Positions 1 to 9,102 of a DNA stretch of 61,923 bases are shown here, one piece after another. Position 1 is the first letter of the stretch. Each line of letters opens with the position of its first letter. The position numbers and the translations under genes are program-made. A model generated the notes under the pieces. The model ran no database searches. It saw only the letters and a program-made list of their open reading frames with translations, and was not told the origin of the DNA. This DNA is from a virus, in the IMG/VR virus record IMGVR_UViG_3300048591_001211, positions 1 through 61,923 of that record; one strand, 5' to 3'.

Positions 1-3000
1 AGCCGGATTGAAAACAACGCGGCTGGTCTCGCCGCCACTTTCCGGTCGGGCCGTGGCACGAACGACTCCGCGACGATCTTCGTGCGGGGGGCGCAACCGA
101 TCATCGTGGGCAACGACTTCCGGGCCAACGCCGGCGCGGTCGTGAGCGTCAATGCCAACTCCCTGTCGAACGTGCTCCGGCCGGATGTCGGTCGGTCGAC
201 CGGTGTCGTGTCGCGGTTCACGCAGTACGAAACGAACCGTGGACCACTCGTCGCTGGAAATCGACTGGCCTACACACCTGGCGATACCCCGGCGATCGCA
301 GGCATGGTGGTGCGGGGTGAGGAGATCACCACGGAGAGTGTGTGGGACGACACCGACATCGTCCACGTGCTCCAAAACGAGATTATCGTCAACAACTTCC
401 AGACGGCGACGGGCCTGCGACTGCAAAGCCGTACCGACGCGAGCCTCATCGTGAAGTTGCTCGGGGCGACCGCGGGCTTTACTGCTTCGGGCGATCCGCT
501 CGACATCACCGACCGCATCGGTGGTACGGTGCAGGTCATCGGTCAGCCTGGGTATCCGGTGGTGCTGACGTCATTGAAGGACGACAGCGTCGGGGCGAGC
601 CTCGACCCGCTCGGCGTGACGGTGAAAGACACGAATGTCGACGGCACGACAACGAGCCCGGCTCCTGGCGACTGGAGGAGCGTGAAGTTCCTGCCATACG
701 CCAACGATCGCAACGTGGCCGTGGTCATCGAATCCGAGAAGGCAATGACCGGCGGTGAGGGCACCAACGACACGACCGTGACGGCGCAACAGCTCGGCGT
801 TCTCGCTCCCAACTATGCAACCGCCGGCAACACGACCGAGTCGGCTCAAGAGAAGTCGGGTGACGAGATCCGGCGACTCGGCTTCGAGATCCACGGCGCC
901 GTTTCACCCGACGCCCCTTCGGATGTCGACGTCTACCGGTTCACGGGCTATGCCGGCTCGGAAGTCTGGATCGACCTCGACAAGACCGCACCGTCACTCG
1001 ATTCGATGATCGAGGTGCTCGACGCTGCGGGCAACGTGATCGCTCGTTCGGCAGACTCGACGGCCGAAGGCGTCGTCGTCCACCTCGAGGATCAAGTCGA
1101 TTTGGTCGGCGGCACATCGGTGACGTACCAGTTGGACAGCGGCAACGTCACCGCAGGCACGCTCACCGGTGTCATCACCGACATGAGTGGATTCTTTCCG
1201 GTCGTGATCCAGACCTTCACGGTCAATGCCGCAGGCGTGTTCTCCTTCCAAAACGTGCTTGGCGAGGGTCGCTTTAGCGAAGCGATCGCGCCGACATTTT
1301 CGGCCGTGGGCGGTGCCCTTGACCTTGCCAGCGGGGCGTTGACGCTCGACTACTCCGGCCTCATGGGGGCCACGCAGTTGACGCTCCGGTATGCCTCCAC
1401 GAATGCCGCGCTCGGCCCGACCCGAGGCTCTGCCCTCGCCCTTGGGAAGGATAGCTATCGAGGCAACGACTTCTATTCCCAGAATTCCAAGGATGGCGGG
1501 CTTCGGATCGTTCTCCCCGGCACCATCGGAAGCCAGCAGCAGTATTTCGTTCGCGTGCGGAGCCAGCCCAAGTATGAGCCGGTTTCGACGGCGGGCGGCA
1601 ATGGCGGTGTGACCGCAACATCATTGGCGACATACCGCGCCGATCTGGCCGACCCGGCGAAAGTCGCCGCAGGCGCCACTTCTGGCACCTACGAGCTTCG
1701 CATTCGTCTGCGGCAACATGACGAAAAGCCGGGCTCCACCGTCCGCTATGCCGATATTCGCTTCCCGACGATCGGCATCGACGCCCAAGGGCTGCCGGGT
1801 CGCTCCAACCTGGTCGGTGAGATTGGGGAGAATCCCACCGACGACAATGGCACGTTCGACACGGCCCAGTTCATCGGGAACCTCCTCCAGACGGACCAGG
1901 CGACGATCAGTGTCGCGGGCTCGGCATTGGATGAGGGCGACATCGACTGGTACACGTTTGCGGTGGATTTCGCGAAGGTGCAGTCGGGCGGCGGGAGCTG
2001 GGCCACGATCTTCGACATCGACTATGGCGACGGCTTCCGTGGCGACCTCACGATCTCGGTGTTCGATGCCCAGGGTCGGCTTGTGTACATCGGCCGCGAC
2101 TCGAACGTTGAGAATGATCAGCCAGGTGTCGGGCAGGGGAACGACTTCGACGATCTTGCCCGTGGTTCGATCGGCCAGCTCGATCCCTACATCGGAACGA
2201 GCCGCCTCTTCGCGGGAACTGCCGAAGACACGATCGATCCCACCACCGGCCTGCCGACTCCCGCGGCAACATCGCGTTACTACGTCGCGGTCTCGTCGAA
2301 TGAGCGGCTGCCCGAGGCACTCAATGCCTATTACCGGGCGGACGCGGCCAACAGCCTGGTGCGTCTCGAGCCGATCAGTTCGCTCGCTCGCTTGATCGAC
2401 GACACCATCGGCCCGCCCCTCGTGCCTCCGACCCAGAATGCGGCGTTCAATACGACCAATCAGTTCACGCTTTCCACGAACGTGACGCCGTTTACGCTCG
2501 CCGACGTAACGCTGTTCATGACCAGCGCGACGAGCTTGGTCACGGTTGACCCGATGCGTGGAGTCGGTTTTGGTGGTGGTCTCGAGACCGTCATCGAAGC
2601 CAACTATGGCAACGGCCGCAACATCGGTGACATCATCATGCGCTCGGACGGTCGTATGTATGCCTATGCCGGGATCGGCGGCCTTGCCAACTCGGCAGGC
2701 CGTTTGGAGCTCGTCGACACCGGCAACGGTGTGCGCACGGTGATCGGCACGGACAACATTCAGAATCGCCCAGCGGCGACCACGATCACCAACGAGACGC
2801 CGGCCTTGCAAGGCCAGCCGAATCCGACGACCACGGTGTATGAAGTGGCCAATCCCTTGGCGCAGCCGTCCACGTTGACCGGTACGGTGACGATCGCCGG
2901 CGAGGTTGGTGGCAATCCAGTGTCGGGCATCTGGACATTCGTCACGGACGTGAACGGGGTCCTCACGTTCACGCCGGGTGCACCCGGTACCCCGGGTATC

Positions 3001-6000
3001 CCCGTGCCAGATCCGTCGCTCCCCTCGCCGGCAACCGGCAATTTCAATTCAGGGAACCGCCGCATCACCATCGTCTGGACCGCAGCCGTGGACACCGATG
3101 ACATTTCGCTGACGAATGTCGGCTACACGTTTGACGCGCTGCCGGAAACGGTGACGACCGACACCGTCGACGCGCTCGCGTGGCGTCGTGCGAATCCCGG
3201 GTCCTACCAGAACCTCATGTATTCCGTACGGGATGGCGGCAGTTCACGGCTCTACGCCGCGAATTCCGGCACGGGTTCGGCCGCTGGTGCGGCGGCGTTC
3301 CAGGGCTACATCCAGGATGCCGGCAACAGCCTCGGCATCGTCACGGGCATGGCCTGGGGGAACGATGGCCTCCTCTACGGCGTCGACACCAATGGATGGT
3401 TCTTCACGATCAATGCGGGGAACGCTGTCGCCACCTTGATCAGCCAGGTCCCTGGCGCCTCGTTTCAGGGTCTGGCACTCGGGCCGCAGAACCTCGGAGC
3501 GGGTGCGTACGCCAATCTGTTCTTTGCGATCGACTCGATCGGGAACCTGCGGGCGCTGGATACCAACGGCGCGCTTTTGCCGGTGTTCGATCAGAATGGT
3601 GACGGCGTTGCCGGCGACCAGTTCGTGTCCACGGGCTTCTTTGGGGCGACGGGCCTTGCCTTCTCCCCGCTCGACGTCAATCTCTGGCACCCCACGACGT
3701 TCCGCGGCAAGGAGATTGGTCACGGCGTCAACAATTCGCTGGCCGCCGACGGCATTCGCCCACTCGACATCGAGGGTGGGTCGAGCATGTATTTCGGCTT
3801 TGAACAGTTTCAGGCAGAACTTCCAACGTACGACGGCTACGCGCTGGTCAACGGCCAGCACGGTGCGGTTTCGCCCACCTGGCATCAAGACCTCAGCACC
3901 AACGGGGTGCACAACAATTCGTACAACCTGCCGGGTGGCGCGTACGGAAGCATGCAGACGAACCCCTTCAGCCTGGAGGGATACGTCTATGGCGACAAGC
4001 CGACGCTCTACTTCAATTACTGGCTCGAGACGCAAGAGGCCGAAAGCCGGACCAACGGCATGCGGGACAGCGCCCGCGTGCTCGCATCGGTGGACGGTGG
4101 CCGGACGTGGGAACTCGTCGCCACGAACAACTCCCTGCGTTCAGACCCGGGCACCGAGAACGCCGAGCTTCCGGTGACGGCGACGGCATCGTCGGGGATC
4201 ACGAACTACACCAACCAGAAGGTCCAGGAACTGTTCGACTCCGGCGCGTGGAGGCAAGCGCGCATCGATCTTGGCGAATTCGCCGGCTTCGCCGATGTCC
4301 GGCTGCGGTTCGACTTCTCGACGGCCGGCGAGATGGATACGTCGCAAGTGTGGCGCACGAGCAAGCCGGTTCTCGTCGACGCCATCGCTTCAAATACCGT
4401 CACCTTTGGTGACGTGTCGGATCTCCTCACCGGACTGGTCATGGTCGACGGTGCGGGGCTTCCGCTGGGAGCCGTCACGGGCATCGATGCCGCGACGGGC
4501 ATCGTGACGCTCGACACGCCCGTCACGCTCACGCTGGATACGGTCGTCACGTTTGTCGATGCCAGCGGGCTCAATCTGCTGAACAACGTGCCGATCCCGG
4601 GCTTTTCCCCGATCCAGGCGCTCGGCAATTCGACCGGCAACTTCAACAGTCCGCAGCGAGGGCAGAACAACGCCTTCGGTGGATTCATGGTCGACGACGT
4701 CATCGTCGGCTTTGCCGAGCGCGGCGAGATGGTCACCCTTGCCGAACCAGACCAGACCGACTTTTTCGATACGGAGACCGAAGGCGCCGCGGCCCAGGTG
4801 CTGCTCGGCTCCTATCAGTTGGAGATCCGGCGCGGAACCGACTACGTCACGCCGACCGAACCGCCACTGATCTATCAGCTCTTCAATACGAACGATCCGC
4901 TCATCGCCGCCGCCGGCACGGGCACCGAGTATGGAGCGAGATTCGGTGACATGAACACGCCTCGTCAGCAGGGGCAGTTCATCGTCGAGAGCAACATCCT
5001 CTCGGATGCGGCCCAGTACGGGATCAGCATCACCGCGGGCGAGCGAGATGTGGACACCAATGCGCCTCATCCTGGAGTCGCGAGGAACCTTCCGGTCCTC
5101 AACAACGCCGGGCTGGCAGCGGGTGCCGTGGTGACCAACAACGTGGTGGCCTCGAGCGGAATCGCCGGAATTCGCGTGGCGGGCGACCCGAACACAGGGA
5201 ATGTGCCGCGCGGTGTGGTGCCGTTCGCGAGACTCGTCAACAACACGATCTACGGTGGTTCGACGTCGACCGGCACGGGTGTGGACGTGTCCCAGAACGC
5301 CGGGCCGACGATCATCAACAACCTCTTTGCCAACCTGGCGACCGGTGTGGCAGTCGACGGGTCGTCGCGGTTTGACAGCCAAGGCCGTCAGCGGACCGTG
5401 GTGGCGACATCGGCCTACTGGAATACCACGACCCAGGTCTCGGGAGCGTCGCAGAGCATCCCGATTCCGCTTTCGGCAAACCCGTTCGTGAACGCGGGAG
5501 CGAGGAACTTCTACCTCGTACCAGGATCGCAAGCGATCGACAGCTCACTCAACTCGCTCCAGGATCGCGAGGAGTTCCGCGTGGTCAACGCAAGCGTGGG
5601 CATCAATGGCAACACGTTGACAAGCCCCGACGGGGCATCGCCAATTCTGGCTCCGGACCGAGATCTGTATGGTCAGCTCCGGTCGGACGATCCCGCCCAG
5701 GCAAGTTTCCCTGGCCTCGGCCTCAATGTATTCAAGGACATCGGTGCTATCGATCGAGTCGATACGACCCAGCCGTTTGCCATGCTCGTTGTCCCGCTCG
5801 ACGGTGGTCCGTCCGATACCAACCCAACCCCGAACGTCGTTTTCCTGAATAGGCAGGATGCGAGAGGTCTGACCCGTTTTGAAATTCAGCTATCGGACAA
5901 CGGGGTTGGCATCGACAAGTCGACAGTCGTACCCGAAGCATTTGTCCTTACGCACAATGGTGTACCGCTCGTCGAGGGCGTTGACTACGTCTTCCGGTAT

Positions 6001-7626
6001 CTCGAGTCGAGCAACCGTGTGGTTTTGGAATCAGCATCGGTGTATGCACTCGGTGGCTACTTGATCAGGGCCATTCCGCGGCAGAGTGCACCAGGAGTAC
6101 CTGGGCACTTGACGGATCTGGCCAACAATGTGCTCCTCGGGAGCCCTTCCATCAGCTCGGAGAAGCGGTTCTTCATCCGTCTCGAAGACGTTCCGGGCGT
6201 TCCGACCGGTGTCACGGGAAGTCCGCTCGAGAACGCGGTCGCGCTCCAGTGGCTTGCTCCAGCCTCGAGCGGATCGTCCCCGATCACCGACTACGTGATC
6301 CAGTACACGTCGAATGGCGGTGCGACCTGGACGACGTTTCCACATGCGGCCTCGACGGCGACATCGATCACCGTGACCGGCCTCGTGAACGGCACGGGCT
6401 ATCGGTTCCGCGTCGCTGCAGTCAACGCCGTCGGCCAGGGCGCGTACTCCGACCTGTCGCCGGTGATCACACCGGCCGCCTTGCCTCCAGGGCCCCCGAC
6501 GAATGTTGTTGGCGTGCGTGGTGACGCCCTCGTAAACGTGACGTGGGACCCACCTGCGAACCCCGGAACCGCACCTGTCTGGGATTACTGGATTCAGTAT
6601 TCGTCAAATGGCGGCACGACCTGGACGACCTTCTTTGACGGAATCCGAGGAGCCACAGCGGCGACGGTCACGGGTCTGACAAATGGGACGGCCTATCTGT
6701 TCCGTGTTGCGGCGGTGAACAAGAACGGCCCGAGTCCTTGGGTTGCGACGTCCGTTCCTGTCACACCGTTGGCCCGTGCCTCGGCCCCGACGATCACCTC
6801 GCTGACGGCTGGCACGAATCTGCTCAACGTGTCGTGGACGACGCCGAACGGGAACGGGTCGACCATTACCGGGTACATCGTGGAATACAACAACGGTACG
6901 ACGACCGTTCAGGTGCCGGTCGGTGTCGTGAACACGCGGCAGATCACGGGGCTGGTCAACGGGGCGTCGTATACCGTGCGGGTCGCTGCCGTTACGGCGG
7001 CGGGCACGGGAATCTTCTCGGCCTGGGCCGGGCCCGTTTCGCCGGCTGGTCCCGCCTCGGCCCCAACCGGAGTCACGCTCATGGCCCGTGACAAGGCCGT
7101 CGATGTCTCGTGGGTCGCGCCGACGGACAACGGCGGGCGTGCGATCACCGACTATGTCGTTCGCTACCGGCTCGCATCGTCGGCCGTGTGGAGCACCGTC
7201 AACGTCGGGTCGGCTACGACATCACGGACCATCTCCGGCCTCACCAATGGCCAGCAGTACGTGTTCCAGGTGGCCGCCATCACGAGCTTCGGCACCGGCA
7301 CGTTCTCTGCGATCGCCGGTCCGGTGACCCCGCAGCCCTTGGCCTCGCCGCCGACCCGCCTCGGCGGCAATGCCGTGGGACCGGGGCTCGTGTCGCTCGT
7401 GTGGACGGCGCCGTCGAACACGGGCGGCCTGACGATCACGGACTACATCGTGCAGTACTCGTCGAACAACGGCGTGAGCTGGACGACGACGCCGGATGGT
7501 GTGTCGACGCTGGCTCGTTCCACGGTCTCCGTACCCACCGGAGGGACGTACGTCTTCCGGGTGGCGGCGATCACGGGTGGTGTCGTCGGGCAGTGGTCGC
7601 TGAACTCGCTCCCGGTGTCGGCGTAG
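1..7626 (+). CDS. Giant beta-helix / fibronectin-III surface protein (5' partial)
   Basis: The reading frame is open to the left edge, so the N-terminus is missing; at least 2,541 residues are present. Parallel beta-helix-like stretches rich in NN and GI/GV turns lie near nt 1-450 and 4975-5400. Two PPC-like segments with the pattern D-[VI]-D-[VW]-Y-x-F lie near nt 925 and 1938. Five consecutive fibronectin type III domains (each about 90 residues, with TDY and NG-x-x-Y-x-F-R-V-A-A signatures) fill nt 6190-7620. Such proteins are typical large secreted or cell-surface proteins of Planctomycetota, with adhesive or structural roles. No catalytic motif or membrane anchor was recognised. The protein ends right after the last FN3 domain. 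Function beyond surface structure is not claimed. Confidence 0.85.
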   Translation, partial: SRIENNAAGLAATFRSGRGTNDSATIFVRGAQPIIVGNDFRANAGAVVSVNANSLSNVLRPDVGRSTGVVSRFTQYETNRGPLVAGNRLAYTPGDTPAIAGMVVRGEEITTESVWDDTDIVHVLQNEIIVNNFQTATGLRLQSRTDASLIVKLLGATAGFTASGDPLDITDRIGGTVQVIGQPGYPVVLTSLKDDSVGASLDPLGVTVKDTNVDGTTTSPAPGDWRSVKFLPYANDRNVAVVIESEKAMTGGEGTNDTTVTAQQLGVLAPNYATAGNTTESAQEKSGDEIRRLGFEIHGAVSPDAPSDVDVYRFTGYAGSEVWIDLDKTAPSLDSMIEVLDAAGNVIARSADSTAEGVVVHLEDQVDLVGGTSVTYQLDSGNVTAGTLTGVITDMSGFFPVVIQTFTVNAAGVFSFQNVLGEGRFSEAIAPTFSAVGGALDLASGALTLDYSGLMGATQLTLRYASTNAALGPTRGSALALGKDSYRGNDFYSQNSKDGGLRIVLPGTIGSQQQYFVRVRSQPKYEPVSTAGGNGGVTATSLATYRADLADPAKVAAGATSGTYELRIRLRQHDEKPGSTVRYADIRFPTIGIDAQGLPGRSNLVGEIGENPTDDNGTFDTAQFIGNLLQTDQATISVAGSALDEGDIDWYTFAVDFAKVQSGGGSWATIFDIDYGDGFRGDLTISVFDAQGRLVYIGRDSNVENDQPGVGQGNDFDDLARGSIGQLDPYIGTSRLFAGTAEDTIDPTTGLPTPAATSRYYVAVSSNERLPEALNAYYRADAANSLVRLEPISSLARLIDDTIGPPLVPPTQNAAFNTTNQFTLSTNVTPFTLADVTLFMTSATSLVTVDPMRGVGFGGGLETVIEANYGNGRNIGDIIMRSDGRMYAYAGIGGLANSAGRLELVDTGNGVRTVIGTDNIQNRPAATTITNETPALQGQPNPTTTVYEVANPLAQPSTLTGTVTIAGEVGGNPVSGIWTFVTDVNGVLTFTPGAPGTPGIPVPDPSLPSPATGNFNSGNRRITIVWTAAVDTDDISLTNVGYTFDALPETVTTDTVDALAWRRANPGSYQNLMYSVRDGGSSRLYAANSGTGSAAGAAAFQGYIQDAGNSLGIVTGMAWGNDGLLYGVDTNGWFFTINAGNAVATLISQVPGASFQGLALGPQNLGAGAYANLFFAIDSIGNLRALDTNGALLPVFDQNGDGVAGDQFVSTGFFGATGLAFSPLDVNLWHPTTFRGKEIGHGVNNSLAADGIRPLDIEGGSSMYFGFEQFQAELPTYDGYALVNGQHGAVSPTWHQDLSTNGVHNNSYNLPGGAYGSMQTNPFSLEGYVYGDKPTLYFNYWLETQEAESRTNGMRDSARVLASVDGGRTWELVATNNSLRSDPGTENAELPVTATASSGITNYTNQKVQELFDSGAWRQARIDLGEFAGFADVRLRFDFSTAGEMDTSQVWRTSKPVLVDAIASNTVTFGDVSDLLTGLVMVDGAGLPLGAVTGIDAATGIVTLDTPVTLTLDTVVTFVDASGLNLLNNVPIPGFSPIQALGNSTGNFNSPQRGQNNAFGGFMVDDVIVGFAERGEMVTLAEPDQTDFFDTETEGAAAQVLLGSYQLEIRRGTDYVTPTEPPLIYQLFNTNDPLIAAAGTGTEYGARFGDMNTPRQQGQFIVESNILSDAAQYGISITAGERDVDTNAPHPGVARNLPVLNNAGLAAGAVVTNNVVASSGIAGIRVAGDPNTGNVPRGVVPFARLVNNTIYGGSTSTGTGVDVSQNAGPTIINNLFANLATGVAVDGSSRFDSQGRQRTVVATSAYWNTTTQVSGASQSIPIPLSANPFVNAGARNFYLVPGSQAIDSSLNSLQDREEFRVVNASVGINGNTLTSPDGASPILAPDRDLYGQLRSDDPAQASFPGLGLNVFKDIGAIDRVDTTQPFAMLVVPLDGGPSDTNPTPNVVFLNRQDARGLTRFEIQLSDNGVGIDKSTVVPEAFVLTHNGVPLVEGVDYVFRYLESSNRVVLESASVYALGGYLIRAIPRQSAPGVPGHLTDLANNVLLGSPSISSEKRFFIRLEDVPGVPTGVTGSPLENAVALQWLAPASSGSSPITDYVIQYTSNGGATWTTFPHAASTATSITVTGLVNGTGYRFRVAAVNAVGQGAYSDLSPVITPAALPPGPPTNVVGVRGDALVNVTWDPPANPGTAPVWDYWIQYSSNGGTTWTTFFDGIRGATAATVTGLTNGTAYLFRVAAVNKNGPSPWVATSVPVTPLARASAPTITSLTAGTNLLNVSWTTPNGNGSTITGYIVEYNNGTTTVQVPVGVVNTRQITGLVNGASYTVRVAAVTAAGTGIFSAWAGPVSPAGPASAPTGVTLMARDKAVDVSWVAPTDNGGRAITDYVVRYRLASSAVWSTVNVGSATTSRTISGLTNGQQYVFQVAAITSFGTGTFSAIAGPVTPQPLASPPTRLGGNAVGPGLVSLVWTAPSNTGGLTITDYIVQYSSNNGVSWTTTPDGVSTLARSTVSVPTGGTYVFRVAAITGGVVGQWSLNSLPVSA

Positions 7627-7655
7627 CGAGCCTTGCGGGAGCGACCGATCGGGCG

Positions 7656-7684
7656 GGCCGCTGGCGGGTGTACTACCAGCGGCC
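7656..7684. terminator. Bidirectional hairpin between convergent genes
   Basis: A perfect 9-bp inverted repeat, GGCCGCTGG and CCAGCGGCC with an 11-nt loop, lies between the stop of the giant surface protein and the convergent stop of the BBP7-like gene, overlapping the last codons of the latter. There is no T-tract, so it is called as a possible terminator from its position and symmetry only. Confidence 0.45.
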
Positions 7685-8890
7685 TTCGAGGCCGATGGTA
7701 ACCGCCTGCACGAAGACCCCGCCGTCGGCGTTGATCGTGCCCGACGTCGGCTCGACGCCGCCGGCGGGTTGCGTGAGCACCTGGCCGCTGAGCTGCTGCG
7801 TTGGCTGCACGATGCCGGAGAGCCACCACCCGGAGTAGCCGACCCGAACATCCAGCCAGTTCGTGACCGGAATGACTCCGGTCAGCCCCACTTCACCCAG
7901 GAAGCTCGCGCTTACTGGTGATTGGTCAATGGCAACCGACTGGGTGAGAAACGGTCCTGTCGCATTCGACGTATACGAGGAACGCTGGACGCCGTTGTTG
8001 TAGTACGCCCCCGCCTTCACGATCGAGTCGACCCGCATCCATGGAAGCGAAAAGAGGACTCCGTCGATGCCGATCTGCCCACCGTAGAGGCTGTTGAAAC
8101 ACTCGGTGCTGTAGAAGTCTTGGATCGTCTGGGTTCCAACGAACTCGTCTGACAGCGAGAAATTCTCCTGCCACTCGACCCAGCGAAATCCGGCGAGAAA
8201 TCGGGCGTGCTCTCCGATCCACCAATGACGGTTCACTTCGAGGCTCTTCATCCACGCCCCGAGATTCACGGTGCCGGTGTCGAAGTTTTGCGTGTTGCCG
8301 TTCCCGTAGAACCCAGGTGGAGCGAGGGCGTAGAGATCAGACTGTGCTGAGAGCGGCCTTTCGCTCCGCCAGTTGGCGATCTGGAAGTAGGTCGTTTCGA
8401 TCGCAGTGCCGTTGGCATCGTTGAAACGAAAGATCGAGAACCTCGGGCCGGCTGCCGCCGGGCTGTCCATGCCGTTGGCGTTGAGAACCGGCGTGCCGCT
8501 CAGGCCTGTCTCGACGAGTGGGCGGTCGGGCGGTGCATCGCGCCAGGCGATGAGCGCGTCGACACGGCCCACCCAGAGCACATCCTGATTGGCGATGACG
8601 GGGCCGAGCAGTCCACTATGCCCCGAGCCATCCTGGTCGGAGATCCAACTGGTGCCCTCGTCCTCCGATCCGACGATGATCCCGTCGTCCGGCGTGGCTC
8701 GTGGCGGCTGTGCAGGAACCATGCTCGGCGCCGGGCCTTCCGAGACGAGAACTGACTCGTTCGGCAGATCGACCCAGCCGTCCTGGGCGCTCGATCCCCC
8801 GGGGATGAGGCCGGCGATCACCGCGAAGGCCATGGCAGCCGAGCGGAGGAGCCTGTCGATTCTGCGGATCAATCCGGCACGCGCCGCCAT
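7673..8890 (-). CDS. BBP7 family outer-membrane beta-barrel protein
   Basis: This 405-residue protein starts with a positively charged, hydrophobic signal peptide (RRIDRLLRSAAMAFAVIAGL, cleavage probably after GGSSA). A region with PVL-x-x-NGMDSPAAAGPR follows, then alternating aromatic strands (WWIGEHARFLAGFRWVEW, LGEVGLTGVIP) and a C-terminal strand ending in W, as in BBP7-like barrels that are abundant in Planctomycetota. The start at 8890 is preferred over one 35 residues upstream because the signal peptide begins there and GGAG lies about 10 nt before it. It is expected in the outer membrane; its substrate or role is unknown. It is convergent with the giant surface gene. Confidence 0.8.
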   Translation of the reverse strand: MAARAGLIRRIDRLLRSAAMAFAVIAGLIPGGSSAQDGWVDLPNESVLVSEGPAPSMVPAQPPRATPDDGIIVGSEDEGTSWISDQDGSGHSGLLGPVIANQDVLWVGRVDALIAWRDAPPDRPLVETGLSGTPVLNANGMDSPAAAGPRFSIFRFNDANGTAIETTYFQIANWRSERPLSAQSDLYALAPPGFYGNGNTQNFDTGTVNLGAWMKSLEVNRHWWIGEHARFLAGFRWVEWQENFSLSDEFVGTQTIQDFYSTECFNSLYGGQIGIDGVLFSLPWMRVDSIVKAGAYYNNGVQRSSYTSNATGPFLTQSVAIDQSPVSASFLGEVGLTGVIPVTNWLDVRVGYSGWWLSGIVQPTQQLSGQVLTQPAGGVEPTSGTINADGGVFVQAVTIGLEGRW

Positions 8891-9102
8891 GGTTTCCGTC
8901 TCCGTGGACACTTCCTGACTGTCCGGTGGAATCGGTCGTGACGGTTGTCCGCCCCCATCGGCCGAGACGGTGTTCCTGTTACGTGGACCTGGCAAACTTT
9001 GACGCTCGATCGCGCAGGCCGCGAAGGCCCTCTTTCACCCAGGCTGCCAGGACTGCAAACTTCGCCGTTGCCGCAGACTCTCCTGCTTCGCTGAACGGTG
9101 GC

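Noticed and set aside
1621-5532. Several long minus-strand open frames opposite the giant surface protein
   Set aside because: They arise from the GC-rich, stop-poor complement. Their products are Arg/His-rich low-complexity sequences without domains, and the plus-strand frame has clear FN3 and beta-helix domains.
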